DNA of 64,000 nt from Natrinema altunense. Its GTDB lineage: Archaea; Halobacteriota; Halobacteria; Halobacteriales; Natrialbaceae. The stretch covers positions 62,001-126,000 of the forward strand of contig NZ_JNCS01000005.1 of assembly GCF_000731985.1 (NCBI RefSeq). The letters are read 5' to 3'. Position numbers and translations under genes: made by a program. Of this stretch, positions 45,304 to 53,777 are shown one piece after another. The notes below the pieces were generated by a model. That model had not been told where the DNA came from, did not search any database, and saw only the letters and a program-made list of their open reading frames with translations. The first letter of the stretch is position 1. The number at the start of each line of letters is the position of its first letter.

Positions 45304-45729
45304 ATGGGTGATTCGAATGTCTCCCGACGGAACCTTCTTGGAGCAGTTGCAATTTCGGCTGTTGCGGGATGCACAGCGGTAGGGTCCGAGTCCGGCGTTC
45401 AACTGGGGAACGTTCAGATCGGAAACACTGTGGACAAGCCAATTTCGTTCAAACTTCGAATCGAGCGAGATGGGGCACTGATTTACTTGAACCGTATCGA
45501 GGTGGACGCCGGTGCTCTCCACGACGTTGAACGGACTTGGAACTCGGAACCGGGGGACTACTCTGTATTCTACACCACATCGTTAGAGGACGCAATTCAT
45601 CGCCTATCCATCCCTGTGGATGGTGGGAGTGGAAATGCGAACTGTGTCGATCTCCGGTTCCATTGCCGCTCCGACACAACCGATTCGGTCATCTATGACG
45701 AGAGTAAACCTGGATGGAGTGGTTGCTGA
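45304..45729 (+). CDS. Tat lipoprotein of unknown function
   Basis: The 141-residue protein has the twin-arginine signal VSRRNLLGAVAISAVAGC with a lipobox cysteine at residue 23, so it is lipid-anchored outside the cell. The mature part is beta-rich (KPISFKLRIERDGALIY, DYSVFYTTSLEDAIHRLSIP) with three further cysteines near the C-terminus. Its genes-in-neighbourhood are a convergent Tat-exported gene and IS remnants, so it belongs to a low-GC accessory islet. No domain recognised. Confidence 0.7.
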   Translation: MGDSNVSRRNLLGAVAISAVAGCTAVGSESGVQLGNVQIGNTVDKPISFKLRIERDGALIYLNRIEVDAGALHDVERTWNSEPGDYSVFYTTSLEDAIHRLSIPVDGGSGNANCVDLRFHCRSDTTDSVIYDESKPGWSGC

Positions 45730-45779
45730 CCTCCTTATTCCCGATCTTCGATACTGAACAGCAGGAGATGGATAGCCGA

Positions 45780-46865
45780 TTAGTCGACGTACTGACCGGT
45801 GGTGACAATCGTCTCCGCTCTCGAGGGGAATTCAACAGTACGGCTTGGCGTCCCCTTCTCTTCGTAGATGGCGGGATACTGTTTCTTGAACTCTTCTTCG
45901 TCAGGCGTCTGCACTTTCATATCTGTGCTCTTTCGCCGATCCGATCGAACGTTTTCCACTTCCATTGAACGTCCATTTGGAACGTCAACGCGATTGCCAA
46001 CCGCTGGTCGCCCGCGCCCGATTGCCGTGGCCGTAGCGTTAGTTTCTGCGTTACCACCTGCAATATCATCGGTCCGTGGATAATTGACATCCATCCGGTT
46101 CTGGACCGAAGCGACCCCGATATCATTCGAGAACCAACTCTCAACAACCAGATTTGGTTGATCGTCGTACCCCTCAGAAAGGAAGCGAACGTGGTGAGCC
46201 ACGCAGGAATGCTCCCCATTGTAGGGCCAATGCTGGTAGGAATCCCACGTTGAGCTTTGTTGCTCCGCTGCATCGTTCTTGAGAGCACCAAGAAGCCCTG
46301 CTGCGGTCATTGCAGGAGCGGCTGCGGGAAATGCCGTCGAAATTGCAGCCGACGCGACTGTCCAGACGGTATCCCCATAGGGGACGTCCTCTCCGCCTGC
46401 TGATGCAGGATAGGCACCTTGGTGAGTTGGAGTACTCGAAAATCTCACACCGAGAGCGGAGTTGTCTGATCGAGCTCCCACCCATTGTTGAGTGATTCCT
46501 GAATCATGCTCCCAATCACACGAGCTGTTCTCGGAATAGTGTTCCGCATACGCAGTCTTTGTGAAGTAATGGACCCATTCACCGGTGTCCCATTGATGCG
46601 ACCTCCAGTATCCGCCTGTACTTCCCATGGAGATCTTCGTCCCACTATTGTAGTGGTTCTCACACGCTGAATCCACGAATTCGTCGCCGTAGATCCAGGA
46701 CATCGCTGGGTTATCTTCCTGATAGCTACCTTCGATTCTGTTCTCACACGCGAGTGCGGCGCCTGGAACCCCGGCTGCTATCGTAGCAGACGCAAGCCCC
46801 GAACGTTTCAAAAACGATCGTCTTCCTCTCGACGTGTCTTTTGTCTCTCGTGTTATTTCGGACAC
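45780..46865 (-). CDS. Tat-exported protein of unknown function, convergent with the lipoprotein
   Basis: The 361-residue product (GTG start at 46865) has the Tat motif GRRSFLKRSGLASATIAAG (residues 14-32) and a possible cleavage site at AALACEN. The mature region is rich in Trp, Tyr, Ser and His with four cysteines, a hydrophobic Ala-rich segment (about 175-195; TVASAAISTAFPAAAPAMTAAG) and an acidic, charged C-terminal part. A Tat leader, a central hydrophobic stretch and a charged tail loosely recall halocin precursors, but no specific motif supports that. Upstream AT-rich sequence (46880-46920) holds the promoter. Confidence 0.65.
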   Translation of the reverse strand: MSEITRETKDTSRGRRSFLKRSGLASATIAAGVPGAALACENRIEGSYQEDNPAMSWIYGDEFVDSACENHYNSGTKISMGSTGGYWRSHQWDTGEWVHYFTKTAYAEHYSENSSCDWEHDSGITQQWVGARSDNSALGVRFSSTPTHQGAYPASAGGEDVPYGDTVWTVASAAISTAFPAAAPAMTAAGLLGALKNDAAEQQSSTWDSYQHWPYNGEHSCVAHHVRFLSEGYDDQPNLVVESWFSNDIGVASVQNRMDVNYPRTDDIAGGNAETNATATAIGRGRPAVGNRVDVPNGRSMEVENVRSDRRKSTDMKVQTPDEEEFKKQYPAIYEEKGTPSRTVEFPSRAETIVTTGQYVD

Positions 46866-46951
46866 GACATCAAAAATGGACTAATAATAATTATATTATT
46901 ACTCGCTCCTCAATGTTAGAACAACGGAGACAATTTTTATAATAGGGCCGT

Positions 46952-47323
46952 GGTGAATCGCCGGACTGCGGTTGATTTCCCTAGCTCACGGTACGCTTGA
47001 TGTTGTAGACGGCACACGTCAGAACGATTTCACGGAACTCTCGATAATCACCCCGAGTATTTGTGGCATCTCACGCAAGAGATCGAGCGCTTCGCGGTCG
47101 GACTTCTCCAAGTGACCCCGAAGACAATGGGGCGAAACGACGGCGTAATCGGCGAATCCGCCACCCTTCGGGGCGGCGGATTCGTTTCGGCCACCAATAA
47201 CACTTCGAGCCAACGCACCACGTTCCCGATGAAGCGGGACGTTTTGGACGGAGAGCAGTGGCTGTTTCCCGCTTCAACTCCTAGTTGTAACGGACCAAGT
47301 CCGCGCTGTCTTGCGATTCACCG
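46952..47323 (-). mobile_element. MITE-like internally deleted IS5-family element (fragment 2, minus orientation)
   Basis: The left end GGTGAATCGCCGGACTGCG (46952) and the right end, read on the other strand CGGTGAATCGCAAGACAGCG (about 47303-47322), form an imperfect terminal inverted repeat. On the minus strand, transposase codons for VIGGRNESAAPKGGGFADY and REALDLLREMPQIL are fused to the C-terminal part DYREFREIVLTCAVYNIKR ending at a stop, so the middle has been deleted. The ~370-bp element cannot encode transposase and would move only in trans. Confidence 0.7.
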
Positions 47324-47506
47324 GAGCCAAACGAAGTGGTTCCGGCGGGTTGGAACCCGGGCCGGCGTCGCGGCGGCCCTCGCTATCGTCCGCCCGTCGG
47401 GATCCCCCATCCAGTAGCCGTCAGCGGCGTCCGAGAGCGCGCTCGAGAGTCTCCACCTACCGCATCGTAGTTGCCGAGTCGAAGTGTTATCAGTGTATCC
47501 CGCACA

Positions 47507-47529
47507 GTGCGTGCACGGCGTGCACGCAC
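47507..47529. promoter_or_regulatory. Perfect 10-bp inverted repeat downstream of the FilR1-like regulator
   Basis: GTGCGTGCAC (47507-47516) and GTGCACGCAC (47520-47529) are an exact inverted repeat with a 3-nt spacer. It is 48 nt past the stop of the regulator (which ends at 47577 on the minus strand) and could be a strong hairpin or a protein-binding site. A T-run does not follow on either strand, so a simple terminator is less likely. Confidence 0.45.
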
Positions 47530-47576
47530 CGCGGCCGCGGGCCGAGCGGTAGTGACCCTCCGATCGCCGGCGGCAG

Positions 47577-48374
47577 CTACTCGGCGCCGTCCATCGCCGT
47601 CGCGCGCCGTTCGAGGGCTTCGAATCGATCGACCGCCCACTCCCTGACTCGCGTATCGGTCGACTCGAGAAGCGCCGTCGGAAGCCCGTTCTCGTCGTGG
47701 ACGCCGATCTGAACCGCGTCGTCGACGATCCCCAGATAGAACGGGACCTCGTCGGCGACGACCGCGACGGAAAGCGACTCGGCGTCGGCCATCGCCGCGA
47801 ACGTGTCCGCGACCGACGGCTCCGTCCGCAGCGTCTCCGCGACCGATTCCGTGACTAGCAACTCGAAGACGGCCCCCGATTCGAGTGCCTCCCGCGACGT
47901 CTCGAGCGGTTTCGCCGCCGCCGCCGGCAACACGGCCCTGACGTGCTCCGCGTCGGAGAGACTCGCCGCGTGGTACTCGATCGGCGCGTAGGGGTTCGCC
48001 GTCGTTGACTCGACGACCGTCGCGTCGACCAGCCCCTCGAGATCGAAGTCGAGTTCGATCGCCGGAATCCGCTCGAGCACCGGCCGTAACCGAACCATCG
48101 CGTCGACCCGGTCCAGCGTTTTCGCCACCGCGCTCGTCGCGAGAGCCCCGGCCGACGTGAGTTCGTACCGTCGATCCCGTTCGCGGAGCAGTCCGCGCTC
48201 TCCCAATCCATCCAGATTCCGTTGCAGCGTCGTCCGCACGACGTCGACCTCGGCCCGTAGCGCGTCCCTCGAGACGGCACCCTCCGCTGCCAGCGTCTCG
48301 AGGATCCGTACTCGGGTCGGTGAACGCGCCACGTACTCGAGCGTCTCGATCGCAGCCCCCGTTCGATCACCCAT
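47577..48374 (-). CDS. Winged-helix regulator with FilR1-like C-terminal domain
   Basis: The 265-residue protein has an ArsR/MarR-type winged helix (about residues 8-72; SPTRVRILETLAAEGAVSRDALRAEV, ERGLLRERDRRYELT) and a C-terminal alpha/beta domain (about 100-245; ELLVTESVAETLR, SVAVVADEVPFYLGIVDD) of the FilR1 methanogenesis-regulator type found widely in haloarchaea. The ligand is unknown. ATG 48374 starts at MGDRTGAAIETLEYVA. A perfect inverted repeat sits just past its 3' end. Confidence 0.8.
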   Translation of the reverse strand: MGDRTGAAIETLEYVARSPTRVRILETLAAEGAVSRDALRAEVDVVRTTLQRNLDGLGERGLLRERDRRYELTSAGALATSAVAKTLDRVDAMVRLRPVLERIPAIELDFDLEGLVDATVVESTTANPYAPIEYHAASLSDAEHVRAVLPAAAAKPLETSREALESGAVFELLVTESVAETLRTEPSVADTFAAMADAESLSVAVVADEVPFYLGIVDDAVQIGVHDENGLPTALLESTDTRVREWAVDRFEALERRATAMDGAE

Positions 48375-48553
48375 CACGTCTCGGTTCTCCAACCGAGTCC
48401 ACTTTATCGCACTGGCCCCTGCCGGCGAGCTTCGTCCCCGTAACCGCGGTCCGAGCGATCGCCATGGCCGAGCGCTGTAACCGATCGGGACGCCGTGATC
48501 GGCCTGTGTCTGCGGGCACAATCGTATAAACGGTCACGGCCGAACCATCGGGT

Positions 48554-48883
48554 ATGGAGACGCGCTGGGCGACCGTCGACGGCGTCACCCTCGAACTACC
48601 GACCGACAGTACGGTCAACGAACTCCGGGACGCGCTCTACAAACCCGACGACGCGGTGCTGGTCGCGGTGACGGGTGATCTCGTCTCGGTCGTCCACGAC
48701 GAGGATCGACGGCTCTCGGAACTGGTCGCCGGCTGTGCCGAGACCTATTACTTCCGGCAGCGGGGCGGCCCCGAACGAAACGACGTGTTGGCCGCGCCGG
48801 AACTCGAGGACGCACTGGCCGACTCGAGCGACGACCGGGAGGAGGCCGAGACGACGTTCCAGCGGCCCGGCATCGACCACTAG
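48554..48883 (+). CDS. Conserved-type hypothetical protein (109 aa)
   Basis: The 109-residue protein starts METRWATVDGVTLELPTDSTVNELRDALYKPDDAVLVAVTGD in a compact alpha/beta pattern that could be a small beta-grasp or ferredoxin-like fold, with no metal motif or membrane segment. The tail (EDALADSSDDREEAETTF) is acidic. The last codons overlap the stop of the convergent MOSC gene by four bases. I do not recognise the family. Confidence 0.6.
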   Translation: METRWATVDGVTLELPTDSTVNELRDALYKPDDAVLVAVTGDLVSVVHDEDRRLSELVAGCAETYYFRQRGGPERNDVLAAPELEDALADSSDDREEAETTFQRPGIDH

Positions 48884-49653
48884 TTCCGGCGGGTTTCGAC
48901 CGGATCGCCGACGCTGAGCGTCCGGCCGCGATCGGACTCGGGGACGCGCGTGATGATCATCAGCGAGTAGTAGTGATCGAACGCGTCGGGGTCGGCCCAC
49001 TCGGGAAACGTCGCCTCTCGCTTTCGAACGAACCGCGTTTGGAACTCCTCGATCGACTCCCCGGTATCGGGATCGCGCCGGGGAACGACACAGCGGCCAC
49101 AGGGTGTTACCCCGTCGAATCGGACGCCATCGATCTCGAACGCCGGTGCGTCCGCGCCGACGAATCGATCCTCCCAGAACGGGTCGACGCCGGCGACCTC
49201 GATATTCGCTCGAAGTCGTCGCCGCGCGCCCTCGACGGACATCCCATCGAACCAGGACGCGACCGTCTCGAGCGTCGCCGTACTGATCACCGACGGTCCC
49301 ATCTCGCGCCGATCGACGAACCCCAGCGACGTGTCCCGCTCGAACGACAGTTCGACGTCGAAAAACTCGCTGAACCAGGCGGCAGCGGTCCCGCGGTCGG
49401 CCTCGAGATCGAATTGCCGCTCCTCGCCGTCGGGCGTCTCGACTGCGAGCAGGCCCGTCGCGGGATCGTAATCGGTCTCGAGAGCGTGGACGCGCTCGGT
49501 CCGTTTGCCGTTGAGAACGTCCCCGTCGGTATCGAACAGTGCGAACTCCCTGTCGTGGGCCACCGTCCCGCCGTCGAGGACGTCGGCCGCCTCGAGATCG
49601 ATGCCGTCGAGCCCCTTCACCGGGTACACCCTGAGCCGAGCAAGTCGCGCCAT
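48880..49653 (-). CDS. MOSC domain protein with N-terminal beta-barrel (MOSC_N)
   Basis: The 257-residue protein has an N-terminal MOSC_N beta domain (ARLRVYPVKGLDG, residues 3-15; VAHDREFALFD) and a C-terminal MOSC domain with CGRCVVPRRDPDTGE (about 189-203). The conserved Cys of MOSC domains is in that motif. These proteins bind molybdenum cofactor or deliver sulfur, related to mARC/YcbX. Start ATG 49653 is preferred over 49659 or GTG 49662 because the family starts at ARLxxLxxYP. Confidence 0.85.
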   Translation of the reverse strand: MARLARLRVYPVKGLDGIDLEAADVLDGGTVAHDREFALFDTDGDVLNGKRTERVHALETDYDPATGLLAVETPDGEERQFDLEADRGTAAAWFSEFFDVELSFERDTSLGFVDRREMGPSVISTATLETVASWFDGMSVEGARRRLRANIEVAGVDPFWEDRFVGADAPAFEIDGVRFDGVTPCGRCVVPRRDPDTGESIEEFQTRFVRKREATFPEWADPDAFDHYYSLMIITRVPESDRGRTLSVGDPVETRRN

Positions 49654-49790
49654 TGTCATCACGTACTGTGCGGTCCCCTATCAGTCTTCTTTCGAACTGG
49701 ATCGAAGTGCAATTCACCGCCGCGGTTCGCAACTCTCCATCGACGATCGGACCGCGCAACCGGACGATCGCTCGGAGCTGATCCCCGCGA

Positions 49791-50045
49791 TCAGTCGATC
49801 GTCACGACGGGGTCGTCGTACTGATCGAACTCGACCGTTATCTCGTGGTCGGCGTAGGAAAACCCGATCCGACCGGCTCGGCACTCGCCCGATTCGGTCG
49901 TTGCAAAGATCGCTGCGAGGGCATCGGGATCGACCGCCTCGAACAACGGCGGTAACGACAGCGGATCGATGCCCTCGAGCGTCGCGACGCCGGTGACGAT
50001 TCGCTCGTGCACCTCGTCGGTGTCGACTGCGAGGGAGTGGCCCAT
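49791..50045 (-). CDS. HalOD1 output-domain protein (84 aa)
   Basis: The 84-residue protein is a stand-alone HalOD1 domain: ERIVTGVATLEGIDPLSLPPLFEAVDPDALAAIF is the hallmark helix-loop-helix (about residues 14-47), followed by beta strands (GRIGFSYADHEITVEFDQYDD). HalOD1 is a haloarchaea-specific predicted signalling output domain. It may be part of a regulatory circuit but its partner is not visible nearby. Confidence 0.85.
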   Translation of the reverse strand: MGHSLAVDTDEVHERIVTGVATLEGIDPLSLPPLFEAVDPDALAAIFATTESGECRAGRIGFSYADHEITVEFDQYDDPVVTID

Positions 50046-50174
50046 CGATACCTATCGCCACATCGTACTATTAATAACTTTCGGGGCGGCCAATTATTGT
50101 AGTTGTTCCGCACCCAACAAGAACCGGCATTGTTTCGATCGCAATCCGGGCTGGAAACCGTAGTATTCGGCGGC

Positions 50175-50630
50175 TTACTCCGTGTCGAGTTCGAACTGTT
50201 CGTTCTCCGAGACGGAGTTGAGAACGATGCTCGTATTCGACTGATTGATATCGGGATCGGTGATCAGCGTCTTGATCTGATCGTTCATATCGTCCGTATC
50301 CTGAAACTTCCCGATGGCGATCACGTCGTAGTCGCCAGTGACTTCGTAAACCGAGATCATCTGACGGTGGTCCTTCAGCGTCTCGGTGATCTCGGGGAGG
50401 GCGTTCCCTTCGGCTTTGAATTGCATGACGGCGGTGACGTCGTAGCCGACGGCATCGTAGTCGACTTTCGGCGTGTAGCCCTCGATCACGCCCTCGTCCT
50501 CGAGATCGGAGAGGTGGTTCGAGACGGTCGTGACGGAGACGTCGAGTTCCTCGGCGAGGCTTCGCAGACTCGCGCGGCCGTCGTCGAGCAGTTCGTTGAC
50601 CAGATCGGAATCCAAGTGTTCGTAGGTCAT
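50175..50630 (-). CDS. Lrp/AsnC family transcriptional regulator
   Basis: The 151-residue protein has an N-terminal HTH (about residues 8-52; [43 protein letters not shown]) and a RAM (aspartate-kinase-like) effector domain (about 65-145; [32 protein letters not shown]). Such proteins sense amino acids and bind DNA as octamers. GAGGAGG-like purine tract (on the minus strand, about 50643) before the ATG may be a ribosome site. Targets are unknown. Confidence 0.9.
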   Translation of the reverse strand: MTYEHLDSDLVNELLDDGRASLRSLAEELDVSVTTVSNHLSDLEDEGVIEGYTPKVDYDAVGYDVTAVMQFKAEGNALPEITETLKDHRQMISVYEVTGDYDVIAIGKFQDTDDMNDQIKTLITDPDINQSNTSIVLNSVSENEQFELDTE

Positions 50631-50875
50631 TGTCCGATATACATTCCTCCTCGTACTAGGGGTTTACGAATATCCAGTTCTCTCCGGTACTATTGAGACG
50701 GTGTTGCGATGTGTGCGGACGAGTCGTCCGGAGGGCTGAATTAGTGACCGGGACCCGACCAATCTTCGCGGTCCTTGCCGGAGACACCACTGCATCTCGG
50801 TGCCCGATGGATGCGGCTATAACTCGTGAACGATTCAATGAGCGCGGTCATAGAGTCCGAGACGAAACGACCCGT

Positions 50876-51193
50876 ATGACCTCCCTACTCGTCGGGGCAG
50901 TCCTTTTGCTCTGCCTCCTTCCGTCGCTGCTCTTCCTCGGGTTCTGGAACGGACTCGTCCACATGCAACGGCGTTCACTGATCGCTCGGACGAGTTCCCG
51001 TGCGGGCCACTCCGATCCGACCGTCACGTGGAGCGACGTCATCGACGCGTACGCCGATCCACGACACCGCCTCCTCGCGGCCCCGTCCGAACCGCAGTCG
51101 GCGACGACTCGTGACGGACAGTGTGCCGCGTGTGCCACAGTAAACGACTCGATCGCGTCGTTCTGTCGCAACTGTGGCCACACACTCGAGTGA
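50876..51193 (+). CDS. Membrane-anchored zinc-ribbon protein
   Basis: The 105-residue protein has one N-terminal hydrophobic helix (about residues 3-27; LLVGAVLLLCLLPSLLFLGFW), a polar middle, and a C-terminal ribbon with C83/C86 and C97/C100 (DGQCAACATVNDSIASFCRNCGHTLE). It resembles haloarchaeal proteins with a DUF7577-type ribbon. An in-frame start farther upstream (50693) is less likely because the added sequence lacks a coding look. A TATA-like CTATAAC at about 50815-50821 lies about 55-60 nt upstream, so the mRNA would have a short leader. Confidence 0.7.
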   Translation: MTSLLVGAVLLLCLLPSLLFLGFWNGLVHMQRRSLIARTSSRAGHSDPTVTWSDVIDAYADPRHRLLAAPSEPQSATTRDGQCAACATVNDSIASFCRNCGHTLE

Positions 51194-51272
51194 GACAACC
51201 GACCGCTGCTCACGAAGGTGGTCGACTCGTCGCTTCCTACCGACCACGCGGACGGATCGCACCCGTGAACCG

Positions 51273-51292
51273 CCTCGGGGGCAAACCCGAGG
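51273..51292. other. Short GC-rich hairpin
   Basis: CCTCGGG (51273-51279) and CCCGAGG (51286-51292) form a perfect 7-bp stem with a 6-nt loop. It is 80 nt after the zinc-ribbon gene and 90 nt before the tRNA. No T-run follows on the plus strand, so its role in termination or processing is uncertain. Confidence 0.35.
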
Positions 51293-51383
51293 CTTCCCGG
51301 CGACGCCTCGCTTCGCCCGGATGTCCGCGCTTCGACTACCGGAGCGTTCGCTCACCGTTTCGTTCTGTCGATCCTCAGGAGAG

Positions 51384-51458
51384 TGCTCCGTCTGGGATTT
51401 GAACCCAGGTCATCGGCTCGAAAGGCCGAAATGATTGGCCGGACTACACCAACGGAGC
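51384..51458 (-). tRNA. tRNA-Glu (anticodon UUC)
   Basis: On the minus strand the 75-nt sequence folds into a tRNA: acceptor GCUCCGU/ACGGAGC, T arm CUGGG-UUCAAAU-CCCAG, and an anticodon stem UCGGC/GCCGA with the loop CUUUCGA, which gives anticodon UUC (Glu). The discriminator base is A, and no CCA is encoded. There is no intron. Confidence 0.92.
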
Positions 51459-51867
51459 GTGCTTCGCAACTGGTTGTTGCCGAGGGCTAATGAAAAACGT
51501 TCCGTTCCGATCCGGCAGTGTCACGAGATCACGCACGCTAACCGGTTATTTCGCCGACAGCAGACGGTGTCAGCCGCTCGAGGACGCCGACTACTCCCAC
51601 CCCCCTGCGTTCGGTCAGCCAGAATGGCATCTCGGGGCGGAAGGGCGGGCACGGTCTCCGAACCCCGTTGGACCGACGAACCGACGTCAGTACGCGGGTG
51701 GGAGCCGCTGCCCGGCGACCTGCCGAGCGAGACGGCGCTCGTTTCCGCGGAAACGGATCGGATGGGCGACGCTGAGTTTGCCGTGGCTGGACGCCCGGTC
51801 GTGGCCATCGGCCGGACGAAACCCGCCTCCTCAATCCTTTTTATCCCCTGCGCCCATTCCACCGAGC
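51459..51867. other. Intergenic region between tRNA and the FAH gene
   Basis: Open frames here have no conserved character. Near the right end, CTTTTTATC (51836-51844) lies 26-32 nt before the ATG at 51868 and is the likely TATA box of the hydrolase gene. I see no other feature in the remaining 370 nt. Confidence 0.5.
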
Positions 51868-52605
51868 ATGAAATACGTCCGCTTTCGCGATCCGGCCGGT
51901 GCGGTCCGCCGCGGCGAGTACGAGAACGGGACGGTTCGGTTCGGCACCGAGCGCTACGCGCTCGAGGACGACGATATCGACGTCCTCCCGCCGTCGGAGC
52001 CCTCGAAGGTCGTTTGCATCGGGAAGAACTACGCCGAGCACGCCGCGGAGTTCGACTCCGAGGTCCCCGACCGTCCAATGTTGTTCCTGAAGCCGCCGAA
52101 CGCGCTCGCGGCCCACGGCGACACCGTGTCCCTGCCCGCGGGCAAGGACCGGATCGACTACGAGGCCGAACTCGGCGTCGTCATCGGCGAGCAGTGCCGG
52201 CACGTCTCCGAGGACGCCGCGATGGAGGTCGTGGATGGGTTCACCTGCGTCAACGATCTCTCGAATCGCGACGATCAGCGCCAGGAGCAAAACTGGATCC
52301 GCGGTAAGGCGTTCGACGGCGCTGCGCCCATGGGTCCCGTCCTCGCGACGCCCGACGAAGTACCCGCCGACGCGTCGGTGCGGACGCGAGTCAACGGCGA
52401 GACGAAACAGGACGGCTCCCGCGAGCAACTCATCTTCTCGGTCCCCGAACTGATCGCCGAGATCACGACCTACCTCACCTTGGAGCCCGGCGACGTGATC
52501 GCGACCGGCACGCCGGAGGGCGTCGGCCCGCTCTCGGACGGCGACGAGATCGAGATCGAAATCGAAGGCGTCGGCACGCTCGAGCACGCGGTCCGGATAC
52601 CCTGA
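51868..52605 (+). CDS. Fumarylacetoacetate hydrolase (FAH) family protein
   Basis: The 245-residue protein has the FAH C-terminal fold: VVCIGKNYAEHAAEF (about residues 49-63), the metal ligands in IDYEAELGVVIG (about 95-106) and NDLSNRDDQRQEQNWIRGK (about 130-148), and AEITTYLTLEPGDVIATGTPEGVG. Members hydrolyse acylpyruvates, oxaloacetate or homoprotocatechuate-derived ketones; the substrate here is not known. Start ATG 51868 (MKYVRFRD) matches the family; open sequence upstream is not coding. Confidence 0.88.
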   Translation: MKYVRFRDPAGAVRRGEYENGTVRFGTERYALEDDDIDVLPPSEPSKVVCIGKNYAEHAAEFDSEVPDRPMLFLKPPNALAAHGDTVSLPAGKDRIDYEAELGVVIGEQCRHVSEDAAMEVVDGFTCVNDLSNRDDQRQEQNWIRGKAFDGAAPMGPVLATPDEVPADASVRTRVNGETKQDGSREQLIFSVPELIAEITTYLTLEPGDVIATGTPEGVGPLSDGDEIEIEIEGVGTLEHAVRIP

Positions 52606-52665
52606 GTTGGGAGCCGCCGACGCGATCGGTGAACCCTTTTCGGGTCGCTCGAGGAACCACTAGAC

Positions 52666-53364
52666 ATGACGGTACGATTCGACGCGGTGACTCTCGAGTG
52701 GGTCGGCCTCGCGACCGTCAGGCTCGAGGGACAGACCGGCGCGGTCGTCTACACGGACCCCGGCCCGGAACGAGCCGGCGTTCTGGACGGCTCCGAGCCT
52801 CGAGACGGGGATCTGATCCTCGTTTCTCATGGCCACCACTACGACCCCGAATCGATTCGACGGGTCGCTCGCGATGACGCACTGGTCGTCGTCCACGAAT
52901 CGATCGACGCGAGCGAGGGCAGCAGCGAGCGACCCGAGGACCTGCCGTTCGATGTCGAACGCGTCCGCGCGGACGAGTCGTTCGTCCTCGGACCGCTCGA
53001 TCTCTTCACGACGCCGGCGTACAACGACCCCGACGGACCGCACACGGACGACGAGGGCGTTCCCTATCACCCCGAAGGACGAGGCTGTGGCTTCGGCATC
53101 ACGATCGACGGCGTCACGGCGTTCTGGCCCGGCGATACCGACGTTCACGGCTTTCACGACGCCGTGACCGTCGACTGCTTCCTCCCACCGATCGACGGAA
53201 CGGTCACGATGGATCGCCACGAGGCCGCGTCGCTGGCCGAACGAATCGAGCCCGACCTCGTGGTCCCGGTCCGCTACGATACCGTTCCTGCGGTCGAAGC
53301 CGACGCGGACGCGTTCGTCGTCGACGTCGCGAGACGCGGGATTCCGGTCGCTCTCGACGAATAA
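52666..53364 (+). CDS. MBL-fold metallohydrolase-like protein (UPF0173-type)
   Basis: The 232-residue protein has the LVSHGHHYDPESIRRVA motif (about residues 48-64), where the usual HxHxDH of the metallo-beta-lactamase fold is altered to HGHHYD, then a FGITIDGVTAFWPGDTDVHGF block (about 145-166) with a conserved Asp. This fits the archaeal UPF0173 hydrolases, which are lactonase-like. Metal binding may be atypical. Start ATG 52666 gives full family length. Confidence 0.75.
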   Translation: MTVRFDAVTLEWVGLATVRLEGQTGAVVYTDPGPERAGVLDGSEPRDGDLILVSHGHHYDPESIRRVARDDALVVVHESIDASEGSSERPEDLPFDVERVRADESFVLGPLDLFTTPAYNDPDGPHTDDEGVPYHPEGRGCGFGITIDGVTAFWPGDTDVHGFHDAVTVDCFLPPIDGTVTMDRHEAASLAERIEPDLVVPVRYDTVPAVEADADAFVVDVARRGIPVALDE

Positions 53365-53471
53365 ACGGCGCTGACGGCTGCGCCGAGGGTGCGCATCTCT
53401 CGAGCGACGAACGCGGTTACCGCGGTCGTCACGGGCGGTTGGCGGTGGTCGGGAAACACGCTCGCGGTGGA

Positions 53472-53777
53472 TCAGACGCCCAGTCGCGACCAGACGAACA
53501 CCGCGATACCGACGAGTACCAACACTGCGAACGCCGCCCACTGCCCGAACTCGGTGTCCGCGATCGGTGCGAACAGATCGACGAGGCCGGTCCCTTGCAG
53601 GAGGCCCAGCCCGAGCACCACCATGGCACCGATGGCGATGAGACCGATCGTGACGCCCTCCTTTAACATCCACGCGGTCTCGTCGGCCTCCTGTGCGGGG
53701 GAGGTCGTCGGCTCGTCGATCGCCTCCTCGTCGGGTTCGCTGTGCAACGGGCGTTCGCTGTCGTTGTCGTCGGCCAT
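53472..53777 (-). CDS. Small membrane protein (101 aa) with two helices
   Basis: The 101-residue protein has an acidic N-terminus of about 35 residues (MADDNDSERPLHSEP...) and two hydrophobic helices (about 39-60 and 78-97; VTIGLIAIGAMVVLGLG, AAFAVLVLVGIAVFVW). No motif is recognisable. It is convergent with the MBL gene and lies upstream of, and divergent from, the Nramp homologue. Function unknown. Confidence 0.65.
   Translation of the reverse strand: MADDNDSERPLHSEPDEEAIDEPTTSPAQEADETAWMLKEGVTIGLIAIGAMVVLGLGLLQGTGLVDLFAPIADTEFGQWAAFAVLVLVGIAVFVWSRLGV

Noticed and set aside
51273-51292. GC-rich hairpin as an intrinsic terminator for the zinc-ribbon gene
   Set aside because: No T-run follows on either strand and archaea do not generally use hairpin terminators; kept only as a low-confidence structure.
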